Source: Phosphoribacter sp037046615
Lineage (GTDB): Bacteria; Actinomycetota; Actinomycetes; Actinomycetales; Dermatophilaceae
Direction of reading: 5' to 3'
Assembly: GCA_037046615.1 (NCBI GenBank)
Contig: JBAOHD010000034.1
Span: forward strand, 134,753-198,752
DNA: 64,000 bases
Positions 35,747 through 45,692 of the stretch are shown one piece after another. Every line of letters begins with the position of its first letter. Positions within the stretch are counted from its first letter, which is position 1. The position numbers and the translations under genes were made by a program. The notes under the pieces are model-generated. The model was given only the letters and a program-made list of their open reading frames with translations, did not search any database and was not told the origin of the DNA.

Positions 35747-37176
35747 GAGTGGAGTCCGACAGAGTGGTGTACGACGATCCCGGTGAGTGTGTCCTGCTGA
35801 CGTAGGTGCGGCCACCGCGTGATCCTTCGAGTGATCTCTCACAACCGACTCGAAGAAGGAGCACCACGATGACCGCATCTCCCAGTATTGACCCTGCCGC
35901 GTTCCTGCAGGAGCAGCTGGCGCAGGCCAGTCGCCGATCTTGCTGCGCGGCTTGTTGACCACGTTCGTGAACGCGCTGCTGTCCGCGGAGGCCGACGCAG
36001 TGTGCGGCGCCGGCCTATGGGCCACGCAGTCGATCAGCGCACGAACCAGCGCAACGGCTACCGGCACCGGCGACTGGGACACCCGCGCTGGCACCGTGGA
36101 GGTCGCGATCCCCAAGCTGCGTAGTGGCTCCTACTTCCCCGAGTGGCTGCTAGAACGGCGCCGGCGGGCGGAGTCGGCGCTGATCTCGGTGGTGGCGACC
36201 TGCTACTTGTTGGGGGTCTCGACCCGCCGGATGGACAAGCTGGTCCAGTCGTTGGGGATCACCGGGCTGTCGAAGTCGCAGGTGTCGCAGATGGCCGCTG
36301 ACCTCGACGAGCAGGTCGCCGCGTTCCGGACCCGGCCGCTGCGATGCCGGCCCGTACACGTTCGTGGCCGCCGACGCGCTGACGATGAAGGTCCGTGAGG
36401 GCGGCCGGGTCGTCAAGGTCGCGGTCATGGTCGCTACCGGCGTCAACGCCGACGGCTACCGCGAAGTCCTCGGCGTGCAAGCGTCGCCACCAGCGAGTCC
36501 GGCGCCGGCTGGCTGACGCTTCTTCCGCGACCTCGTCGCCCGTGGCCTGTCCGGGGTCGCCGCTGGTCACCTCCGACGCCCACGCCGGCCTGGTCGACGC
36601 GATCGGGGCGACCCTGCCCGAGCGCGTCCTGGCAGCGCTGCCGCACCCACTACGCCGCCAACCTGATGGTCGGTCACCCCGAAGTCGCACGTGGGGCTGG
36701 GTCAAGGCGCTGCTGCACAGCGTGTACGACCAACCCGACGCCGAGGCCGTCCACGCCCAGTTCGACCGGATCCTGGACACCCTCGCCGACAAGCTCCCCG
36801 CCGTCGCCGACCACCTCGAGGACGCCCGCGCCGACATCCTCGCCTTCACCGCCTTCCCCAAGGAGGTGTGGCGACAGATCTGGTCCAACAACCCCAACGA
36901 GCGACTCAACCGAGAGATCCGCCGCCGCACCGACGTCGTCGGCATCTTCCCCGACCGCGACGCCATGATCCGCCTCGTCGGCGCCGTCCTCGACCGAACA
37001 ACACGACGAATGGGCCGAAGCAACGCCGCTACCTCGGCCTCGACGTCCTCGCCCGCTGCCAAGCCGTCCTGCACGCCGACACCAACACCAAAGAGGAGCC
37101 CACCATCATCGGAGCCATCAGCGCCTGACCCCACCCCGAAGGATCACCCTCGTACACCACGCCCCCGGACTTGACC
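35747..37176. mobile_element. IS256-family insertion sequence inside a CRISPR repeat
   Basis: About 1.43 kb. The ends are imperfect inverted repeats sharing AGTCCG and GTGGTGTACGA within ~28 bp. The target sequence AGGAGCG, part of the CRISPR repeat, is present on both sides (35740-35746 and 37177-37183), a 7-bp visible duplication where IS256 elements usually make 8-9. Removing the element and one copy recreates a perfect 36-bp repeat. It contains one damaged transposase gene. Confidence 0.9.
35869..37128 (+). pseudogene. IS256-family (mutator) transposase, multiple frameshifts
   Basis: ATG 35869 follows GAAGGAG. Pieces in different frames: SIDPAAFLQEQLAQA, LLRGLLTTFVNALLSAEAD, TVEVAIPKLRSGSYFPEWLLERRRRAE, LLGVSTRRMDKLVQSLGITGLSKSQVSQM, FVAADALTMKVREGG (first catalytic Asp), PLVTSDAHAGLVDAIG (second Asp), and NPNERLNREIRRRTDVVGIFPD (Glu). 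At least six frame changes lie between 35940 and 37000. All three DDE positions survive, so errors rather than decay may be to blame, but as read no protein could be made. Confidence 0.9.
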
Positions 37177-39792
37177 AGGAGCGACGTGTCTGAGAGCGCT
37201 CGGATACGCCGAGTTAATATCGCCTCAACGAAGGGCTCCCCGATCAAGAGGAGCGGCGCCGAAAACCCGGCGAACCAGACCCAGCGGAAGACCCGGCCTC
37301 AACGAAGGGCTCCCCGATCAAGAGGAGCGACCGTAGTCGCGACTGCTTCAGCCGAGAGTCTCCTCGAGCCTCAACGAAGGGCTCCCCGATCAAGAGGAGC
37401 GACAAACCGGCTGTGCACTGGCGATGCCGCCAGTCACGCGAGCCTCAACGAAGGGCTCCCCGATCAAGAGGAGCGACCGTCGCCGGACGCGAGATGCCAC
37501 TCCTCGTCAATGGACGCGCCTCAACGAAGGGCTCCCCGATCAAGAGGAGCGACGCGGGCCGCCGGCGCGCAGCGCAGGTGGGCGGTCAGGCCTCAACGAA
37601 GGGCTCCCCGATCAAGAGGAGCGACTCCACACGAGGCGTTGCCCCAACGCGCCGCCTCGGCACCATGCCTCAACGAAGGGCTCCCCGATCAAGAGGAGCG
37701 ACCCTGGCCTTGCGCGGTCGGAACTGGTCGTCGTTGCGCGCCTCAACGAAGGGCTCCCCGATCAAGAGGAGCGACTGCCGCCGACGTCACCGCACCCGAC
37801 CCGTTCGTTCTCCGAGCCTCAACGAAGGGCTCCCCGATCAAGAGGAGCGACGGCCGTGGGCATCCTTGGAGCGTGCCGGATACGACGCCTCAACGAAGGG
37901 CTCCCCGATCAAGAGGAGCGACCGTCGGAGGCTCGGGCGACCACTCAGGCCTTGGGCACTGCCTCAACGAAGGGCTCCCCGATCAAGAGGAGCGACTCGA
38001 CGCCCTGGCGGCTGGGCGACCCCGTGACCGAGCGCAGCCTCAACGAAGGGCTCCCCGATCAAGAGGAGCGACTGAAGCCGTGGCCTGCCGGCGTCGTACC
38101 TGACGGCCGTGCCTCAACGAAGGGCTCCCCGATCAAGAGGAGCGACCACGGCGGTACCCGCGCAGCTGCCACGTCGACGGACCCGCCTCAACGAAGGGCT
38201 CCCCGATCAAGAGGAGCGACCGCGACGGCTGGACCGATGGAGAGCTCCGGCCTCGCCGAGCCTCAACGAAGGGCTCCCCGATCAAGAGGAGCGACCCACA
38301 CGGCCCCCAGGTACACGAGGGGGATCTTCGACTGGCGCCTCAACGAAGGGCTCCCCGATCAAGAGGAGCGACCGTCTACGAGCCCGAGTGGGACGACTGG
38401 CATGCTCAGCGACCGCCTCAACGAAGGGCTCCCCGATCAAGAGGAGCGACAGCCGTCCGGGTCGTCGGCCTCGCCGTGCCCCTGGCAGCCTCAACGAAGG
38501 GCTCCCCGATCAAGAGGAGCGACGTCCCAGCGACCCTTGAGCTGCGCGTCACCTGGAACGCCTCAACGAAGGGCTCCCCGATCAAGAGGAGCGACGTGGG
38601 GCCCCTGCAGATGCGACATCGGGTCCCTCGCACGATGCCTCAACGAAGGGCTCCCCGATCAAGAGGAGCGACATCGATAGGCCGTGCGATGGCGGATGCC
38701 CGGCGATCTCGCCAAGCCTCAACGAAGGGCTCCCCGATCAAGAGGAGCGACCGGATCGTGCAACTGACCCTGCCAAGTGCACTACCTCGTCCAACGCCTC
38801 AACGAAGGGCTCCCCGATCAAGAGGAGCGACTGAACCAGCGTCCGGTCTCTGAGCACGTCCGGACGGAACATGCCTCAACGAAGGGCTCCCCGATCAAGA
38901 GGAGCGACAGACGGGCAAGCGATCGTACGGGCGACCGGTCCCGGTTGAGCCTCAACGAAGGGCTCCCCGATCAAGAGGAGCGACACACGCGGTGTTCAGC
39001 GGGCCGACGTCCTGGAACGCGGCAGGCGCCTCAACGAAGGGCTCCCCGATCAAGAGGAGCGACACGGCTGTCTGATCATGGTCACCGCTGCCCGATAGTG
39101 TACGCCTCAACGAAGGGCTCCCCGATCAAGAGGAGCGACGCGAGATGAACTGCGTGGTGAACCTCCACGGTTCTCACTCGCCTCAACGAAGGGCTCCCCG
39201 ATCAAGAGGAGCGACGGTGTCACACACCGCTCCGAAGAGCCACCTACAGGGGGGCCTCAACGAAGGGCTCCCCGATCAAGAGGAGCGACCGACGATCCTG
39301 GTCTTCCAGCTCCTCACGCAGCCCGCCTCAACGAAGGGCTCCCCGATCAAGAGGAGCGACCCGCGCCGAACGAGGCTCGTCATCCACCCGAACGACTGGC
39401 CTCAACGAAGGGCTCCCCGATCAAGAGGAGCGACCTCAACCGAGTCGCCCACCTTGTCGAAGGTGGCCGCCTCAACGAAGGGCTCCCCGATCAAGAGGAG
39501 CGACTCGGTGCACTTCGACAGCGCCTCGAGCCTGCATGGCGCCTCAACGAAGGGCTCCCCGATCAAGAGGAGCGACCTCATGCCGCCTCCTCCAGTGCTT
39601 TGATACGGGCACGCCTCAACGAAGGGCTCCCCGATCAAGAGGAGCGACGTGGCAAGAGTTTCCCAGGTCGCGGACGGACGGCGAGCCTCAACGAAGGGCT
39701 CCCCGATCAAGAGGAGCGACGACCGTCTGGGCCTCCGACACGGCGACCGTCGAGACGCCTCAACGAAGGGCTCCCCGATCAAGAGGAGCGAC
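37177..39792 (-). CRISPR. CRISPR array, leader-proximal part (35 full repeats)
   Basis: Begins with the 9-base remnant of the interrupted repeat (37177-37185), one spacer, then 35 repeats of 36 bp starting at 37222, 37296, 37368, 37442, 37518 ... and ending with 39757-39792. All are perfect except the one at 37222 (GGC for GAC at its end). Spacers are mostly 35-41 bp, one of 44 (38752-38795). The uniform repeats are what is expected of the younger, leader-side part. Together with the left segment there are about 52 repeats and 51 spacers. Newest spacers adjoin 39756. Confidence 0.98.
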
Positions 39793-39970
39793 AGCACCCT
39801 GATTCTGCCACGGCTGACCTGCGCGAACACGGGCTCGCGCGAGGAGTCGGCGCACAAAGGTTCCGATTTTCAGGTCGCAATGGGGCTTTCACCCTCAACC
39901 CTGGTCCTGACCTGCGGAGATGGGACACGAGCCCTCGCCGTTCGGGAGGCGGGTCAGCCGACCCCTCGCA
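39793..39970 (-). promoter_or_regulatory. CRISPR leader
   Basis: 178 bp between the cas2 stop and the first repeat, on the leftward strand. No gene. It contains two copies of GCAGGTCAG (minus strand) and is only slightly richer in A/T than its surroundings. Placement as leader follows from array polarity and cas2 adjacency. Confidence 0.7.
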
Positions 39971-40273
39971 TCAAACGATGAAGGAGTCGACGCTGGTGAT
40001 GGGCCTGGATCGGCCGAGCCAGGAGAAGGTGGCGTCAGTCAGGCGCGATACCGGACCCAGATCGCAAATGAGGATCGAGTCAACAGTCGGCGCCATCACA
40101 GCTGCAAGTTCATGTCTCATTCTGACCAGCCGCGAGGGGGCAGCATCCACGACGAAGACGCTGAACTGGACACGATCGCCAAACCCTTCGAGGACCCGAG
40201 CAAGTGCTGCGCGTCTCTTGTCATCCGGAAGGTCGTACGCGACCAGCACTCGCCTGACGGCAGTTCGGCTCAT
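39971..40273 (-). CDS. cas2: CRISPR-associated endonuclease Cas2
   Basis: 100 residues from ATG 40273, which overlaps the cas4-cas1 stop as ATGA. The ferredoxin-like Cas2 opening VRRVLVAYDLPDDKRRAALARVLEGFGDRVQFSVFVVD has the conserved Asp after the first strand (YDLPDD) and the RVQFSVF strand. It partners Cas1 in spacer integration. An upstream in-frame start (40360) overlaps cas1 and is not favoured. Confidence 0.95.
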   Translation of the reverse strand: MSRTAVRRVLVAYDLPDDKRRAALARVLEGFGDRVQFSVFVVDAAPSRLVRMRHELAAVMAPTVDSILICDLGPVSRLTDATFSWLGRSRPITSVDSFIV

Positions 40274-41884
40274 CGTGAGCGGATCCCCCGATAGACCGAC
40301 TGCGTGCCGTCGAGGACGCCCAGCACCATCCGCGCCTGCACCTCCATTGCTCGGCGCCAAGTGACGCGGTAGCCGAAGACGGGATGACGAAACTCATGAG
40401 TGACACGGCGCTCGTATGCCGTGATGAGGGCCTTACGGCCCGAGTCGCGGAGCCGCCACCCTCCAAGGACACTCGTGAACATCGCGAGCTTGAGTTCGCC
40501 GTTGTTGATCGCCCCAATCACGGTCGAGTCGGCCACGAGGGGCCTGAATTGCTCCATCAGGTCCAGAGCCAGAAGCGGGCTTGTTTCGGTTGGATGAGTG
40601 CACAAACCCGGCGTGCGGATCGAGTCCACACGCATGCACGGCCCGGAGCACGTCGGCCAGGAGAAGTCCGTAGGCCAGATTGAGAGAAACATTGACCGGG
40701 TCCGCGGCGCCTCGACCTACCCGCCCCGGCCAGCGACTCACAAAGTCGCCGCCGACCGCCTCAGACAAGAGCTTGGGGAAGAGCTGAAAGTAGATCGTGG
40801 CCGCGGCTCCTTCCACGCCGAAGATCTCGGGCACCGAGGACGCCGATGTGCAGGCGCGGGACAAGTCACGGAGCGTCGATATCTCGCCCCTGACGTCAAC
40901 CCGAGCGCCACGACGCAACTGGGTCGCCTGATTGGCGATTTTCGGGGCGATCAACTCTCTCGCCAAGTCAAGGTCACCCCTTGCGGAAGCGACGTGTTGT
41001 CGCACCCTCGCCTGGCCATTCGGCGAGCGGGTACTCCGAGCCACCCCGATGACCCCTCCGCGACCCGACGTCCACACGACCGGCACCCCTCGCCAGAGGA
41101 GTTCACGCACAAGCCCAGACGACAGGTCGACATTCCCCTGGACGACCACTGAAGAAATGCGATCGATGGGCAAGGAAGCCAACTTCTCGATGCCCTGGAC
41201 GACCTCCACTCGCCCGCGCGTCAGGGAGGCACGGCTCCCCGGCGTCGCAAGGTAGAGGGTGTCCCCCATGGAGTCAGACACTCGAATCTGCCTCATAACC
41301 TCTTGCTCACGACGTTCATCCGGAAGGCAGATTCCGGCGTGAGAGCAGTGGCCGCATCGGGGGTCCTCTACCAGAGGCTCCGGGGCGACGTCACTGTCGA
41401 GGAGGCGACGTGTGCGCGCCAGGGCCTCGATCGCATGCGCGCGCACCGCCGCATCGACCACCACGTCAACGGACTTGCGGTGATTCGTAAAGTACACGGC
41501 ATACCCCGCGACGTCGTATCCCAACTCCGTGAGGCATTCGCCCTGCAACGCCAGCTGGACCACCTGCGCCTCAGTGACGACAGGCATCCGTCGCACTGGC
41601 GCGGACTTGTATTCCACGACTCGCAGCACCCCTGCCGCACCCACCTCCACGACGTCGCACCTCCCGACGATCCCGAGCGCTTCACTGGCAACATCGACCG
41701 ATCGTCGCGCTGACTCCCGCTCGTCAGCGCGACGATCCACCCGACTGTGGTCGGCGGTCCCCACCTCCATCGCCTCGCTGCGCACGGTCTCGCCTGCGGC
41801 CTCCAGCCATGCCCGGCGAGGACAGAAGACCGTGTGCGCAACGAGGCTGATGGGAAGCGGCTCCTCCCAACTTTGCGGAGTCAT
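40270..41884 (-). CDS. cas4-cas1: Cas4-Cas1 fusion protein (one-base insertion near 40573)
   Basis: Residues 1-190 are Cas4: FCPRRAW (C21), GRCDVVE (D77), EYK (E91, K93) and the iron-sulfur cysteines C177, C180, C186 in CGHCSHAGICLP. Residues ~200 onward are Cas1: LYLATPGSRASLTRGRVEV, ISSVVVQGNVDLSSGLVREL, EGAAATIYF (E358), LDPHAGFVHSSNRNKPA (H424). The frame then breaks; removing one base in GCTTCTGG near 40573 restores LALDLMEQFRPLVADSTV and a normal C-terminus to 40270. Cas4-Cas1 fusions are characteristic of type I-G (I-U). It would trim PAM-bearing prespacers and integrate them. ATG 41884 overlaps the csb3 stop. Confidence 0.95.
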
Positions 41885-42936
41885 AGCGGCTCAACGGCTC
41901 CCATCAAGAGGAAGCGCTCAGGTGCCGAGCTGCTGCCCCCGACGTGAATCGGAAAGCGGGCCAGGCCACGCACTCCCTGGTTGGCGAGCCACGCCTTAGC
42001 CCGTGGGACATCCTCGTCGAGGGAGCGAAGTCCCCCGAAAGCCGCTACGTCAAAAGCGCTTGTCGTCACGATGGACCGCACACGCGTCGGGGACACCGGC
42101 GACACATAGATTGGCAGGCAGGCGACAGAGGGGTGGACGCGATGCCGCGGCCACGCCGCGGGCGATTGGGACATCCCACCCTCGGGCAACGCGGTCGTCG
42201 ACAGATGGACGGTTGGGAAAATGCTGATCGCCCACAACGCGCACCACGCCACGGCCGAGTCAGCGGGCCCGGGCTCAGCGAGGCCCGTCGGGGTCCGAGA
42301 GTGCATCGCGTTGGTTCCAGCCAGATCGTCGACTAGGGCACCACCTGAAATCCCGTCCCACACCAGACCGGCAGACCGCAGAGCGACACACTCCGCCAGA
42401 GGACCCAGGCGGTTGCCGACGAACTCCTCTCCCCGATTGCGCGTCTTCATTTCCCATCGGCTCGCGCCGGCATCCGGTTGGCTCTCTTTCGGAGAGCAGC
42501 GCCACCACGCTGGCTCGCCGAGGCCTGCCAGCATCGCCCAGTCGAGCGCGGTGAGTTCGCCCGCATCGTCGGCGACCGACAGAGCATGCGCCCGCTCGGC
42601 TTCGAAAGGCCCCACTTCTTCCACGGGAGCGGCTTTGAGGCGTGGACTCAAGAGCCCGCTGCCGGCCCTCACGCCCTCTCGAACCTTCGCCTGGACCCAG
42701 GAGGAAGGGCGCGTATGCCGCTGCGCATGCGCGCGGACGACGTCGCCAACCTCGTCCTCACTGAGGACGGAGTGAAGGAGCGGCACCGATTGGGTCTCGT
42801 CCGACCACGAAGTCTTGGCAAGCAGGTCCCCGGAGCCGGAGTACACCGCCATGTCGGTGAGGATGGACGCAAGACCCCAGGCGGCAAAGTGCGACAGGGC
42901 GGTCGTGATGTCGCCGGTAAGACGGTGGGTATTCAT
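41881..42936 (-). CDS. csb3: type I-G Csb3 / Cas8-like subunit
   Basis: 351 residues; ATG 42936 overlaps the cas3 stop, and its stop overlaps the cas4-cas1 start (ATGA both times). Sequence identity to known large subunits is hard to judge by eye. Its size, the DITTALSHFAAWGLASIL opening, and position between cas3 and cas4-1 in a csb1-csb2 operon match Csb3 (Cas8u2/Cas8g2) rather than Csx17, which is about twice as long. It would recognise the PAM and complete the Cascade complex. Confidence 0.8.
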   Translation of the reverse strand: MNTHRLTGDITTALSHFAAWGLASILTDMAVYSGSGDLLAKTSWSDETQSVPLLHSVLSEDEVGDVVRAHAQRHTRPSSWVQAKVREGVRAGSGLLSPRLKAAPVEEVGPFEAERAHALSVADDAGELTALDWAMLAGLGEPAWWRCSPKESQPDAGASRWEMKTRNRGEEFVGNRLGPLAECVALRSAGLVWDGISGGALVDDLAGTNAMHSRTPTGLAEPGPADSAVAWCALWAISIFPTVHLSTTALPEGGMSQSPAAWPRHRVHPSVACLPIYVSPVSPTRVRSIVTTSAFDVAAFGGLRSLDEDVPRAKAWLANQGVRGLARFPIHVGGSSSAPERFLLMGAVEPL

Positions 42937-45692
42937 GATCCCTCCTGCGAGACCTGACAGTCAGCGGCCCGGAGGATCGCCTCGAGATAGGCACACCCCC
43001 ACACGCCGAATCGGCGATGTGTCGAGTCGAGGATGTCGCTCCACCCGGACCCGTTAGTGAAGAGTTCCGCGATGGACGTGCGGGAGGCCAGGCAATCTCC
43101 CTCGCCGATGAGCGCATCCGCCCCATGCGGGAAGAAGGGGCGACCATGACCATGACTGGTGCCGACGAGCCTGATCACCAGCTCGCGCTCGGCGCCAAGG
43201 TCGGACTCCCCGTGAGCCACGGCCGCAGAGAGTTGCTCGTGCCGCCAAAGTCCCGGAAGGAGTCCCAACCCGCGGCGACGGCGTGCTGTTTGAGCGGTCA
43301 CTCCACCGCTTTTGGCCAGCAACAGCCCGCCCCGCCACCCCAGGCGTTCGCGCTGGAATCTGACGTCGGCTTTCCCGGCGTCGTGAAGGAGCCCTGCCCG
43401 GCATACCGCGTCCTGCAGCTCGGTCCTCAGGCCAACCCCCGCAGCCATCTGGGCCGCTCGTGCGCCAACCGCGGCGGAGTGGTCATCGAGCAGGACCGCG
43501 TGACCGCCGGGTGACCACTCTTGGCGTAGCGATCCATCCGTGAGCAAGGCCGCAACAGGTTGCAGGACCACCCATGGCGGCACCTGGTCCTCCCACAGGG
43601 CATCGGGCGCCAGGGTCACCTGAGCTGGATAGCCGGCCAGGCCTGCGGCGGCGTCGGCCAATGCCTGCTGGGTCGACGGATCATCGTCAGACTCCCGAGC
43701 GGCCCAGATGTCTCCAAGGACACCGACGGCCTCACTGTGCTCTGGGGCAAACCACACCTCGGTCCTGGGGGCACCCCACGCCGTCTCGACAGCCTCAGCG
43801 GGGACGGCAGGGTCAGTGACGACGACTCCGGTGAGAGTGAGCGGATGTCCGTCATCGATGACAAACACGTCTCCGGGACGAGCGCGGAAGGTCTCGGCCT
43901 CCGCCTCGGTGATGAGGGTAAGTTCCTCCCCTCGGACGAGGAAGGCGCGCGCGCGACCCTCTCGCTCGGATCGCAGGATCCGTTCGATCGCTGCCTGACA
44001 GTCATAAACAGCAGCGGGGAACATCTCCGCCGGGTCAGGCATCGTGGCCCGAATGAGCGCCAACGCCGAGAGGTCGGCTTCCGGTAAGGGCGCGCGGACG
44101 ACCAGACTCGCACCGCCCACTTCGGCCGCAAGATCGTCGCGTAACCAGAAGGCGAGGTCGGGTTCTGCGAATGGGGGCTGGCTTGTCTCAGCCAGTCTCG
44201 CAGCATCCGCTGGCGTCACCCGTGTAAACACTGGGCGCCTAGGCGTGGCCGCTGGAGGGGTCAAGTTGCCTGTTAGTCGGATCGGTGCCATACCCAGCGG
44301 TGGCTGCCCTGCTGGTTGGCCCTCTTCCACGTCTCGGGCTCCCATGAGTCGCTGGACCCATTCGTATGCCGCGCGAAGATCGGCACCGTCATAGGGCTTG
44401 CGGTCGCCGATCGCATCGTTCGTCGGACCGACGACGACCACGTGGGCCGACGGACGGACCCCCAGACGATTGACCCGACCGCCCCGTTGGGCCAGAGCAG
44501 AGCTCGGAGCGAGTTCAGTGACGAGGCCAGCGAGGTCAAGATCGATGCCGACTTCGGCTGTCTGGGTCGTGACCAGGAAGGCGACGCTGCGGTCGCCTTT
44601 AACCGAGAAGAGCCCGGGATGCCTCGCGCGCGCCTGCTCGAGATCCATCGGGCGCATCCGTCCCACCCAGCAGACAACCTCACCCTCTTCGCCGGCCGCT
44701 GCCAGCGACTTACGCAGGTGGTCGGCAACTCGCGCGGCGGTGTCGACGTGATTGACGATGCAGCCGACAGTGCGCGCGGCGGGGCTGTCTGCTGGGACTT
44801 GCGACCGTAGCGCCATCGCCAAGGACGCTAGTTCCGAGACATAGGCCGGGCTTGCTTTGCCTCTGAGGGGTGCGTGCGGACTGGCGTGATAGTTGACTGG
44901 CTTGGGACGAGTCAACCTCTCGACGAGGACGGCATCGGCGTCGGGCCCATAGATGTCGTCAAGCGTCACGCCGATGGTTACCCTGTCTCCGATCTGCTCG
45001 CTGCTGGGAGTCGCTGTCGTCGACACCACCTGCAGCGAAGGCACACCGAGCGACGTGCTTGACGATCGCGTCAAGCACTCAACGTCACGGGCAGTGGCTG
45101 CCACCTGCTGATTGAGGTGCGCCTCATCGAGCACCACCACAGCGTCCATAGCGAGCAGGCCCGCCTCACGTGGCCGCGCCCGCCTGCTCGTGCCGTAGGC
45201 GGAGAACAGCACTCTTGAGCCCCACATGTCCGGCGTGGCAGCGATCACGGCACATGCACGGGGGTCACGCAACCACTCACGGTCAAACCTGACGCCTCCA
45301 CGGATCGAGGCGAGCTCAAGCGCTGGCGAGCGCCCTTCAGTGAGCCCTGAGAGTGCGGACGCGACCTCCGCGAGGAGCCCCCGATCCGTCCCGGCCAGGG
45401 CATCGGCGATGTGATGCGCGTGAAGGTAATGATGATCGACGAGGGCACGCCGGTTGACCACGACGGCCAGTCGGCGCGGCACGCGCGGTCCTTGACCAAC
45501 GGCATACAAGGCGTTGGCGAAAACGTGGATATCCACCACGCTCGACTTGCCCGCTCCGGTGGGCGCGTTGATCTCGTCCGGCCACTGTCCAGAGGAGAGG
45601 ACGTGGTCGAGCAGACGCTGTTGCCACGCAAACGGCCGATTGCCCCCGTTGATGGCCGCGAAGAAGTCGACGAAATCGCACCGGCTGAGCAT
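42933..45692 (-). CDS. cas3: Cas3 helicase-nuclease (type I-G, C-terminal HD)
   Basis: 919 residues from ATG 45692, which overlaps the csb2 stop as TGATG (an ATG 12 bases earlier is possible). Walker A APTGAGKSS at residues ~43-51, DEAH at ~189-192 (VVVLDEAHLNQQ), TATPSS motif III, and later TQTAEVGIDLDLAGLVTELAP and QRGGRVNRLG (motif VI). The HD nuclease is at the C-terminus (LLDDHSAAVG, LLHDAGKADVRFQRER), the reverse of most Cas3 proteins and a type I-G trait. Intact frame. Confidence 0.95.
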   Translation of the reverse strand: MLSRCDFVDFFAAINGGNRPFAWQQRLLDHVLSSGQWPDEINAPTGAGKSSVVDIHVFANALYAVGQGPRVPRRLAVVVNRRALVDHHYLHAHHIADALAGTDRGLLAEVASALSGLTEGRSPALELASIRGGVRFDREWLRDPRACAVIAATPDMWGSRVLFSAYGTSRRARPREAGLLAMDAVVVLDEAHLNQQVAATARDVECLTRSSSTSLGVPSLQVVSTTATPSSEQIGDRVTIGVTLDDIYGPDADAVLVERLTRPKPVNYHASPHAPLRGKASPAYVSELASLAMALRSQVPADSPAARTVGCIVNHVDTAARVADHLRKSLAAAGEEGEVVCWVGRMRPMDLEQARARHPGLFSVKGDRSVAFLVTTQTAEVGIDLDLAGLVTELAPSSALAQRGGRVNRLGVRPSAHVVVVGPTNDAIGDRKPYDGADLRAAYEWVQRLMGARDVEEGQPAGQPPLGMAPIRLTGNLTPPAATPRRPVFTRVTPADAARLAETSQPPFAEPDLAFWLRDDLAAEVGGASLVVRAPLPEADLSALALIRATMPDPAEMFPAAVYDCQAAIERILRSEREGRARAFLVRGEELTLITEAEAETFRARPGDVFVIDDGHPLTLTGVVVTDPAVPAEAVETAWGAPRTEVWFAPEHSEAVGVLGDIWAARESDDDPSTQQALADAAAGLAGYPAQVTLAPDALWEDQVPPWVVLQPVAALLTDGSLRQEWSPGGHAVLLDDHSAAVGARAAQMAAGVGLRTELQDAVCRAGLLHDAGKADVRFQRERLGWRGGLLLAKSGGVTAQTARRRRGLGLLPGLWRHEQLSAAVAHGESDLGAERELVIRLVGTSHGHGRPFFPHGADALIGEGDCLASRTSIAELFTNGSGWSDILDSTHRRFGVWGCAYLEAILRAADCQVSQEGS

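Noticed and set aside
34702..39857. Long open frames through the CRISPR arrays on both strands
   Set aside because: The repeat-spacer unit is often a multiple of three, so the repeat translates repeatedly as the same peptide; these are not genes.
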